DNA from: Beroe ovata
Taxonomy: Eukaryota; Ctenophora; Nuda; Beroida; Beroidae
Direction: 5' to 3'
Assembly (NCBI GenBank): GCA_946803715.1
Contig: CAMPET010000066.1
Coordinates: 282,419-317,459 of the forward strand
Length of the DNA stretch: 35,041 nucleotides
In this document: piece by piece, positions 19,720 through 31,547 of the stretch
How positions within the stretch are numbered: the first letter of the stretch is position 1
Layout: each line of letters begins with the position of its first letter
Notes under the pieces: generated by a model
The model's database searches: none
What the model saw: only the letters and a program-made list of their open reading frames with translations
Told to the model about the DNA's origin: nothing
Position numbers and translations under genes: made by a program

Positions 19720-22700
19720 TCATCGCGGTATCCACGCGTGTGTGTGTGTGTCCATAGTGTGTGTGTGTGTGTGTTCATTATTGGTGTATGTGTGTGGGAG
19801 TTGATTATACCCAACATGGCTCCACTGCAGCATTTGTCCCCTAGGCCGGGTTGCTAGGAGAACGTTGCCAGGGATGTCCAATCGGTCAGAGACATAGGTG
19901 TCCCGCTTCCCTGCGCCCCTGTAACACACGATGATAGTTGCTCAATAATGGCACTCTGTCACCCTCTGAACAGTAAAACTACAATAAACCGGGTGCATTA
20001 TGTTCTGATATAACTGCTTGCTAAACTGTGGTTAATGTGCCACGTGTAATATGTGTGTGACTGTCTGAATAGTTGATAGCGATAATACAAGAGGGTTCAT
20101 TTTGATTTCATGTTAAACTTCATGGTATAGTGAAAGTGGTGTGGGTAAGAGGGGGAGTGCTCCATACACGAAAGAGAGAAATGTGCGGTGTAGCTGCCCC
20201 ACTTTTACTATGTATGGCAAGAACTTACTTAATTACTTAGTGAGAACTTTGAACGTTGAACCTCTCAGCAATGGACCTATGAAATCGATGCTGATAATTC
20301 TCTACAAATGAAGAAAAAGTGATCTACAGGACACTCTGATGCATGGTGAATGATGATTCATGTAAAAACCCAGTATCATTCCCCGACTTTCATTCCCCGA
20401 CTTTCACGACTTTCACGACTTTCACGACTTTCCCCGACTTTCACGACTTCCTAGGTACCACGATTATTCTATTTATGATCTGGCTAGGCTATGTAATAAT
20501 AATAATCGATTCCCTCTGCGTGTATGTGCAGTGTGCACTGTGCTATGAGAGTGTGACAAGTGCAAATCGTGACGGTCACCTGTACTTGAGCTGGTACTGT
20601 TCATGACACTGCTCACATCGATAATCTTGATATGTTGTGGAAGCCGGGTGAGACGTCCACTCTTTGACCTCTCGTTATACTCCTGACGTGGTAAATAGTG
20701 TTTGGAGTAGCCTCTCCTGGCTGATGCTATTGCTCCCTATTGCAAAATAATTGTTTTCTCCTGACTGGTGACTTCTAATTAATTAAACGATGGCTTGCTG
20801 GGTAATCTGATTTCAGTAACAAATTGGATAATCCCTCAACCATATAGCCGAAACTTGCTATAAGCAGCACCACAAAGCAGCAAATTGACACAATATTCAG
20901 TGCATGGCAATATTACCTCGATAGGAAGCACTGTAGCTAGGACCGGCAGTTTGAAAATCTCCATCTCCATGACAATGGAGATGTCCATGGAAACATGTCC
21001 TATCTCCAAAACTTCCGGAGCTGTGATGCAAACATCAAACTTGACCGACATACCAGCTGCCACCTGCACAGACAATGGGAATTATCAGAGAGTGGCCCTG
21101 ATCAGATCTTCCAATGTTACTGATCTGATATTGTCGTCAAAATAGAATTGAAAAATCGCTGAACTCAAGCTGTACGATAACTTACAAAGTTGGTTTCCTT
21201 ATGAAGTCGAATCGAAACACCATCAGGATTTCTCGGGCATTTAATCTGGAACCGACAGCTGTCTATCCCGATATTCTTTAGTGTGACTGTTGTGGCGTAC
21301 GTTCCGTTAGGACACAGAACTCCGAATGATACCTCTGGCGGGAACACCTGCAAAAACTCACGGTTCTTGATACTCTGGAGATACATGCGAGATCACAAAC
21401 TATGATCACAACACTGGAGAATATATCACATGAGTAACAGGGGAGTATGCAATATTGTTGTTATAATATAGATCCCACCTGGAATCCCCTCAGTTCACTG
21501 ATATGTTTTCTCTTGCTTGCAGCAAGGACACTGCTCGTCTTGACACCACGTCTCACCGGCTCTTCCTGAGTGAGGAACTTGTCGTTTGGCTCCGAGCCAG
21601 GCTTGTAGCCCTGTATCGACCGAGGAATCTTCACCTTGGTCCTCCTGGGGTCCCCCTTCACGTCCACATGGAGACTCTTGACAGTCCCCGAGGTTGGGAC
21701 AGAGTTTTGACAGGAGGAGGACAGGAGGTCGTGTGCAGGGGTCTCTATCTCCTCCTTGTGTGGTGACAGCTGGGGGGCAGATTATCAATATCTCTCTGTG
21801 ATCTAAGTACATATAATTGAGTGGGTATTTAGAACTTACGCAAAGTAAATCTACTTCAAACGTCCATCTCTCCAGATGCCAGAGCATTGAGCATATATTT
21901 CAAAATATTCTGGAAAAATTTTACAAAATTGCCGATGTCATTAAAGCCAAAACCCCCTTCCTCCCCAGCCTCTGTTCATCGTATCCTCTGCGCTTCCTCT
22001 GTGCACCATGACCATCCGGCCTCTGGCCTCAGGTTTCAGTATTGGTAAAGGTATTATATATTCCCTCCTTTTCTTTACCCGATGATCTCTGAGCGATCAA
22101 TGATCTGTGATCACAATCACATTGTCCGGGGATAAACCAAATCCAGTAAATCGGATCCCTCAGTTACCAAGTTAGTTAGATGATGAACTCACAGACTATA
22201 ATTGTTCATGCCAATTTTTCGTCATTGTGGTATAGTAAAGGGAGAGACCAATGACTCAATATGAGACATTATTATATACTGCTAAACCCTCTCATATAAG
22301 CAATTCAGCCGTTTTTTTATTTCTCGACACCTTTGATTTAACGATGTGTTGCTCCAGTCTACCCAACCCTGATTCCCTGATTTCATGATCCTGTAACAGC
22401 GAATCCTGGACAGTCTGGAGGAAGTTCGAGCCTTAAAAGCGGAGTCCGCTTTTTCATCAAAAAAGCAGACATTGATCAAAAAAGTGGACGTCCGCTTCTT
22501 TGAAATTCAGCCTGCTTTTGAATTCCTGCCTGAATTACGTCATTCGATACAAAAGAAGCACTCTGATCAATCTATCTTGTTCGCTTTGCCTCTCCAATAA
22601 CTCCTTTCCACATGGACATCCAGTATCCACCAACAATTATGTTAGGTATTGATGGCGTCGTGTATTCGTGGCAATAATAGGTGTTTTCAAAGTTGGGTAT

Positions 22701-25700
22701 TCTGTACTGTCACCCTCCAAAAACTAAAAGCGGAGTCCGCTTTTTTGTTTTCCATACCCGCTTATAAGGCGAACTCCACCCCGGATGACATACAAGTTCG
22801 TAAGTAGGCAACCACCATTGCCATCTCCCTTCCCCTCCTTTATCTTCATTTTTCCATCTCCCTTTATGCACGTTATCCAGTGTAATTTTTCACTGGAGTT
22901 ACGGGTCCGTCATGGGGCCAACACGTGTCCCCACATAACAATATCACGAGAGACATCGCAATGTTTGTTGGCATTTGCATGCGAGAGGAACGTCCCCAAC
23001 TTACGCTGCGGTTAGGTTTAGGAGACGGGTCGGTACAGGACGATTGGGATGTTTCCTTTGACTTCTGCTCTGCTAACTTCAGGTCTGTGTCACTGCCTTT
23101 GGCCACGTTGGGAGTTGGATTTCCTGAGGTAATAGTAGTACAAAACTCATTGAAAAATGAAAATTATCAATCAAATCTTGATATCACAACCAAAGCAATT
23201 CGGTTATCATGAATAAGCAAGTGCCGTATCAGTGAAGGTATACATACTCAACAACGAGACGGCAGCAGAAACGACAACGAACCTGGTCTTGGAGTTGTAC
23301 CAGGGACCGGCAGACTAGCATTTGACCCATGGATATCTTCATCACCGTCTATCAGTATCATGGACGTTGAGAGACTCTCCCCTTTACCACCTGCAATGAG
23401 AGAGAGAGAGAGAGTGACAGGTGATAATACCAGACCTTTAACAGCTTTGTTCTCTATGTGATAGTCTGTGTCAAATGACATTGACTCGACAGTGTTACTT
23501 GCTACTATGTGATAGTCTGTGTGTTATGACTATGATATGACTTATGACAGTATATGACACAGTGTCTATGACACGTGACAGGAAGTAACCCACCTCCCCC
23601 GTCAGTTGACTGCTCGGAAGTGCCCTGCACGGGCGAGGGGACGTTGTTCGACAGACACTGCATGTCCGGACCTGAGCAGAATTACCAGTGACGGGAAACT
23701 TCCCATAGGAAAGTGCGTACTAATTACTATAGGAGAGATGCGTACTAATTACGAAAGGAGAGATGCGTACTAATTACGAAAGGAGAGATGCGTACTAATT
23801 ACGAAAGGAGAGATGCGTCCTAAAGTACTAAGGGAGATGCTGACTAGGGGAGGGCACTTTTTCTCAGGTAATAGCTCAATACAATGTTTGTTACTAAACC
23901 AAACCTGCTTTCAAGCTGTTGAGAAATGCCTGCCCAAATTTACTCTCGAAGTATGGCGGAACCCTGAAGTTCCGGAGATCGCTCTTGAGAATGGTTATCT
24001 CCATTTTCTCGCGTGCTATTTGGTCCCACTTTTCTTGAGGTATCATACCTGAGGAACATAGGCCATAAATATATAAAAATCTAGGAGTTTAGGCATGAGA
24101 AAATCCGCTGTAAATATTTTAGGTTCAACCTAATCTAGGTTCAACCGATCCTAACATCACAACTCCGCAGGTACACCTCTCCGTACCTTTTCTCGAGTCT
24201 GGTCTCAACTTGAGGTTATTGGCCGAAACCGCAGTGCTATACTTCCTAGTCACAGAGTCGATGTCAGTGGTCTTCTTCTTCTTGCTGAGTTGCGGCATGG
24301 GGACTTCCAGGTGCGTTTCTACCATGCCCTCGTCCAGAGTTAGATCCTGATAGACACGTGTCATACCGTGACGTGTTTACACGTGCAATTGAGGTTAATC
24401 TAGTACATGGACAAGCAGTCTCCATGAGCGTGAATGATAAACACGTGCTTTGATTAGGAGTGTTTGTTCAAAGTCATGCACATGTTCACGGTACATTGAG
24501 TTAAAACCCATCCTGAATGCACGGTGTTCTGAGTTATCGAATTGTAAATTGGATTCATGCAGGACAAGTGAATAAAGCCACGATATTCTGGAATAACTTA
24601 GCATGCAACAACGCTACTACGTCAATTCAAAACTTGCTGTAAATCATTGTGTTGCGTTTACAGTATCGACAACAAAATATGCTCATACAATCTAACCCCT
24701 ATGAGATCGAGTGCACAGGGTACAGTCTCTTCGATTTCATGGAATGAAAAGTTTTGAAAATTGAAATTTATCTTCAAGCATCCGATATCTGCTGGCTCAA
24801 TGAATAAACTGGCTTATGATATGTAGTTGCGTTTACCTTAGACTGTTATACCTATGGAATGTATGGATAGCGCATCGAAACTCACATTTTGCTTCAGCTG
24901 GCAACAGATCGATAATTAATCAGTTGTTTCAGCAATTGGTGATAAAATACCAAAATGGTGGTATCAGTGATTATGAACCACTGGTGTGAATAAAATCAAT
25001 TAATTTTCATTTCATATGTTCATGTGAAATGGTTCATTGTATTTCATTGTTAATCAAAAACTGGCTTCACGTCTTTCACAATCAAAACAAGGAAGACGTT
25101 GAACAACACTATGCAAATTACACTGGCTCTGATACCTGTTTGCTTTCACTGCGCCACAGTGTTTTCACCTACATACAATATGAATATCAAATTCTGTGAT
25201 ATTTATCGGGTTGTATAGGTAACAGCAAGCACGGAATAAATCGTCATAGGACACAATTTCAGGGGTTAGAGGACAAAATAGGAAGATTGGGGATTGATGA
25301 CATACATTGAAAGAGTCAAGAAACAGAGGTGCAAAGGAAGGATAGGTTTGCCCAAGGGTTGAGAAGAACACATTGAACAATGCATCAGCGAATTATTTTA
25401 CAAGTTATTTCTGAGGTTCTTCCACAGAGTTTTTATGGATTACTCATCTGTTTCGAGGGGTTTGACTTATTAATTTAAGAAGTTTGATTATTTGTTTGTT
25501 ACGCACGTCTATCAATATCTACTTACATCTTGTGGGGTTCTGGGCACAGATTGTGCACGAGGCACAGATTGGGCACGTCCTACTTTAGATGCCGCTCTTT
25601 CGGCCATGTCCTTCTCCTTATCCGACCTGCATAAGTGATACAATAATATCAGAGACACAATATCAGAGACACTGATACACACAGGCAGAAAAAGACACAC

Positions 25701-28700
25701 TCAGGCAGACAAACACACATAGAGACACAGGCAGACACAGACACAGGCACACCCAAACACGGGCAAACACAGGCAGACACAGACTCACACAGACACAGGC
25801 ACACACACAAACCTGCTGTCAGGAAGAGAAGCTTTGTTGGAATGCAGTTCTCTGTCCACCAGCCACTTTGCATGAGATTTTAGCCCATTCATAACGACTT
25901 CTCTTCTATAGCTATCAATGGCTGAGTCTTCAATAATCTGAATTAATTGTCGCCAGTTAAACCTAACGGACACAGTAGTCTATCTGTGACACTACAGAAT
26001 ATTCGTTCAGCTGATTGATAACACTGCTATCAACCGGCAGAACGAATACTATGATCATCCTCCCCTGTACCTGATGGTAGTGAATAGCTGGGGGCAGGGC
26101 TGGCTCATCCATAACACTTGCAACGGAAGCTCTCTTTTCCCACCCTCCTATAATATGATGGGGTGGCTTCATGTTGCCACTATACACCAAACCTCCTGGT
26201 ACAATTTCACCCTCCTCGAAATCCCGGACCCATTTCGATCCCGGGCTTGAGTAGTAGGGGGTCAGGAACGTATATCTGGTGGCGGGGATTGACGGTAAAA
26301 GCAAATGGCAGCTACCGGATTACGCTTCAAACTCTTGTGTAATGTGACACATTACTAATGTGTCATTCTCAGGATTAAAATCAAAGATAGCATCGTGTCG
26401 GAACTCAGATTTCATTTAGTCTGGAGGAAAATTCGGCCTAAAAAATAAAAAGCAGACGTCCTTTTTATCAGAAACTGGCTTACGGCCATGCCACAATTGT
26501 CGACAATGTCATTTTTCACTAAGCTGACCAATTGGGGTCGAACGTTTTTTCCAGATTACAAATTTTCCCAGCGCGGCGCTTTATTTCGCACATTGGCATA
26601 GCAACTGCTTGTTAAAAGTGCTAAGGATAGGAATTTAACTGCAGCATACAAATTCGGTCTACGCGCGTTCCATACAAAAGAAGACCGTTCTACTAGACCG
26701 CAAATACTTACGCGCTGGCCAGATTGTCGCATTCCACATCTTCCTTGACTTTCACCACATTTGGATCAGTGCTCTCTAACAGTGCTCGACACTTCTCCCG
26801 ATCCATTATTTCTGTTCCCGTTTTATCAGAGTGAATCACAAACAGCCTCATGGGCGGCTTGAACCGCTCCTCAATTTCATGATAAGATGAATCATTCTGT
26901 CGATAGTAGTGATCCAAATGTTGAACAATGTGCGAATCTGGTTTCTCTGACAAGATCTCACCGTCGTATGTCACGTTGAAAATGTTGCCGATCACGTCTG
27001 TGTGACGGAAGCAGACCTCACTTTCCAGTGCAAAGTTGTGCACACCCAACTCAGTGAAATGCAATTGTCCATTCTCCCTGACAGTATTCAGAGTTTGGGG
27101 CGAGACACTCTCTCCAAACTGTGTATCTGTCCCAAACTGCACGATGTTATCATAGGGAGACACATTGAGTAGTGTCCCGTCACCATCCTCAATTGTAAAC
27201 TCTCTGTTTCCCAAACTAGTGATTCGACTCGGAGTTCCAAATAGGGTCTGGGATGAGTCACCGTCAAAGTGCAGTGTGGCGTAACCCACACACTCAATGC
27301 GGTATGACGCCGCACCTGGGAGGAAGAGTGAAGTTCAATTCACTTAAGTTAAGTGATTCAACAAGTTAAGTGACTTAACAATTCGACAACTCACTTCCAA
27401 GTTCCAATCATTCACATATAGCATACACCCATATGTTAACACACATTACGCTCAGTCACAGTAATCAGAGACTATAATCAATACTTAGTGCATACCATTC
27501 TCCGCTGTGACAGTTGTAATTCTAGTCCCATCTGTATGGTCCACAATGCGTGTCCCATCTGGTCTACTTACAGACAGTATATTGTCCATCCTTGTAAACA
27601 TTACCTGATAAATATCAAACACTAACGATTCTTGGATAACTGCCAATATTGTCAATAGAGAATGGTTTTTCTGGGAAAAGTCCCAAATCTCAATGTTCAT
27701 TTCGAATACAAGAGCCAACTATTGCAGCTTTATGTTACCTCATGTGACTCAGGGTCTGTAGCTGTGTAGCACTGTAGTGTCTCCAGTTTCCTCACTTCAC
27801 CATCACTCATCACCTGTTCCCTCTCCCCGTTCTCCTTTGTTACTTCCCACCTCACGTAGGGAGGAGGGGGAGGGGGCACTTCCACCGGTTCTAGGGCTGT
27901 ATCTTGGGTGTTAAGCGTCCCTAGACATGATACCGGTACAACTATTCAGCAGCAATTACACACGCAGACATACATACATGCATACATACATACACACACA
28001 TACACACATACCGACACACACACACACCGACACACACATAGACACACACAGATGATCAAACCTTCACTTGTCGCCTCTGAGGCGGGTTCCGATGGCGGAG
28101 GAGGTGGTGGGGGTGGCACATATTTGGTGGAGTAGCCACCATCAGGGCACAACAGTACAGTTTCACCTGGGCGAGGGTGGCTCAGATGGCACAAACCGTA
28201 TTGAAGTTGTCTACGGAGTTTGGGGTATGAAAGTATGGAATTGTCAAAACTGAACTACTACTGACCCCCTGGTGAACTCACCATTCTTCATGTGCTTTAC
28301 TACTGTTCCATTGGACAAATATAATCGGGATATCTCGTCAGCACATGCCTTGGCTTGCACTTGCTCACATCTGTGCTTCAATTCGGTCTTGCTCTCATAA
28401 GTTTGTCGCACTGCATAGCAATCTGAGAGTCGATTTTCAAACATGTAGCAATACAATCATAGATATTAATCGATTTTGGATTATAATTCGACCCTGTACA
28501 AAAGTTCTGTAAATCTGACCTGAATTCCCTTGTTCACAGTACTCAATGACCAGTCCAGTGGGTATTGACACCACCAAAACGGATGATAAACTCTCATCTT
28601 CAACTGCAACTCCACTAGTCTCAGCTAACTCCGCGGCTTCAACTTCATCACCCACTTCTTCCTTAACCGGCGGTGCTGACTTCATTTCCGGCTTCTTGAA

Positions 28701-31508
28701 ACTCAAAGACAGACCACCTGATTGTATGAACGGAGTGTTTGGATGTGTGTGTTACAATGTGATTTTAAACAGTATTTGGTAAATGCATGTGAAATGAGTA
28801 CCGTACCCTTAAGTTGAGCATTGAACGAGACATTCCTCGCTAAGGGTGTTTCCGACTGCTCCACTTCCGGGATTGATGGACTCTTTGCACCGTCCTCTCC
28901 CTCTGCCACAGCATTGGATGCAGATTCCTGAGATAGGTTGTTCATGAGGTCTGGAGAGATCAAATGCAACTCATTGATCAGAATTCATCAAAACAGATGA
29001 TAGTATACAACAAATTCGTACCGCTTCAGCGAGTTTTCTCTGCCTCTCTTCCTCCCTTATCTTTTTCTCCTTCCTCAAGTCCATATCCGACTTCAGATCA
29101 TAGTTGAGAGACAGAACATGCCCGTCTTTGAGCACGGATATGCGTGATCGTGGCCGTTTACCGTCAAATGCCCACTTCTCAACCCTCACTATGCTGCCAT
29201 CGGCAGGGTGGCAGTGCGAAACATCCCCTGGAATAGAGAAATGGGAAAATTAGGAAAACTTTTCTAGAGAGAACAGCTTCAAAATGCCACTTCAATATTG
29301 GAACAAGTCTGATGTCTATACCTGTCGCCTCGAGTATCTGGTTGGCGAGTTTAAACCCGACAAACATGTCACTCCCGACCTCCTCATCCAACACGATGTC
29401 CATCTCGGGCTCGGGTGGCGCCGGCGCCATGTCAAACTCAACCTTACTGGCGCTACTCTTAGCACTCCCAGCTCGACTAGAAACCGATCGTTTGGAGGGC
29501 GATCCCTTCCTCTTGGGACTGGCACTCCCTTTCCTACTTCCTTGTCCACCTTTCTTGTCAGGAGATTTAGCCCCGCCACCATCTGGCTTAGCGCCCTTTT
29601 TAGCGGAAGCCTGGCGCTCCTGTTCTGCTTCTTTCATTTCGGTTCGCTTCTTGAAACCCTCTAATCTGTTCTCTGGTATCTGCAGAAGAACGTGCTATGA
29701 GCTGATAAATAAACAATGATTTTCCCTCTTTATCAATAAATCTCAGAGTTTGTACCTGGAATTCCGGTTCCTCATCTGCTTCCGTTACCGGTGTCACAGG
29801 TGCAGGTGAAGCAGAGGGTTCAGATGGCACGGGGGCTGGTGTCAAGGGTGGCAGGTTGTCGATCATCTGTGCAAACTGGTCCCTGGTCCGTGACATGAAG
29901 TAGTGGAATCCAATGTTAGTGTGGAGTCGCTCACTCCAGGAGGACGATGCTGGTTTTCTGTCCGTGTACCCGGCATGGAACACAAGCAACATCGCGTTCT
30001 CGTGACGGTGATATATCCTCTCACAGTATGGGTAGTCGTAGAATGATTCACTCAGTACCTGCAGCAGAGGGCACAGTTGAGGATATCGTCAGAGTCATCA
30101 TATTATGATGTTTTCTACGTTTAGTTTTCATATCATCTCCAATTATTATGACTGTGTTTGTTATTGTTTTACGATTGAATTCCAGAGAGCAACAACAGGA
30201 GCTTTGAACAATATTTCATTTCTCAAGGTAAGGATTCGTTCAGCACAGTACCTGCAGCAAAGCCTCTTTTTCGTAAGTCGCACTAAAGTTGTAATGATCT
30301 AGTGTCATTCTCTGTTTAGGCAGTGGAATACTCTTCAACTTTGCAATATCCCCGGGGGACTTCTCTCCTGGTCTCAGTAACAACTCAACGTCCCAGAAGT
30401 AAGAGTGGGGGTCAGATAACTGGGAAATGTCTGATTTAGCAGTCGTGGAGTCAAAGTTTTCAAAAGCGAATTGTCGGAGAGCTTTGTTGACCAAGGTGTT
30501 CTGGATTTCACCACAAAACATTTCTGTTTCGTATGCCAAGGACTGGCTTTTTGCCAGGATTTCAGAACCAGCTTTAGGTAGCTCTAAGAACTTGTTGGCA
30601 ATGCTTTGCTTGAGTAGAGCCCTGAAGAAGTGTCAAAAATAGAACAGTATTCAAACTAAGTCTCAAGTGTGTTTTGAAACTCATTTCATAGTGATACTTA
30701 CTGATCTTTCAGAGGGTAGACATCTGGTGCCAAATGGAACGCCTTGATGCCCAAATCATCTGATGCTTTGAGCACTGTCGGCTGTTCATCAGTTTCAACA
30801 GCCTTGTGCTTCAGTGTCATGAACTCTTCAAACTCCTGAATATTAAAACTCCTGATTAAACGTGACTGAGGCAGAATATTGAATTATTGAGAGAACAAAC
30901 AACAACTGAAGTAGAAGATCAGTTGATATAGAGATTGGGACTGAGGAGGGGTGCCAAATATTTTGATTGTCGTCACAGCTTCTCGAATTTCGTTCAGACT
31001 TCGCAATGAACCTAAGAACACTGATTTCTATCAAGATACGGTACCGTTTGTTGCTGCAAGCTGAGAGGTAGGCTGTGTATCATGGATCCGAACTGCTGTT
31101 TCACGGGATCCTCGTTAGGATCCTTAGCCTCACTCTTTGCTTCACTCTTAGTGTCTTCTCCCTCAGTGCTGCGCAGTGCTTCTTCACACACCTACAGGAG
31201 CATGAAAACTGTTGTTCAGTGGATAGCATAGTGTTACGAGTACGCTAATGTCATACAATGTGATACATAGTGTAGCTGTCAAACTGAATGATATGTCGGA
31301 GATGTTAAATTAATCAATGTGAGCAAGTGAGCAGCATCACACCAATTTCATGTAACCACTGCCGACTGCATATTACACAGTACAAACACACACACGCACA
31401 CACACTGACCTGCTCTAGCATACAGTTTAGAACAGAGACATGGGTCACACTCTCGTAGGGTAGAAGCGATATCATCTTGTTGTAATATCTCATATCCAGG
31501 GTGTGNCA

Positions 31509-31547
<39 letters not shown>

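Noticed and set aside
25672-25873. Cysteine/valine-rich minus-strand frame near 25.7 kb
   Set aside because: Most of it is microsatellite translation running on from a real SPAG17 exon past its donor.
28928-28951. Acceptor CTCCAG before ACCTCATG as the start of a SPAG17 exon
   Set aside because: The upstream exon ends in phase 0, which would read TGA at once; ATCTCAG at 28928 restores the frame.
31314-31541. Separate small protein with CVCVCV repeats
   Set aside because: It is a CA-run translation joined to the duplicated SPAG17 exon piece across the N.
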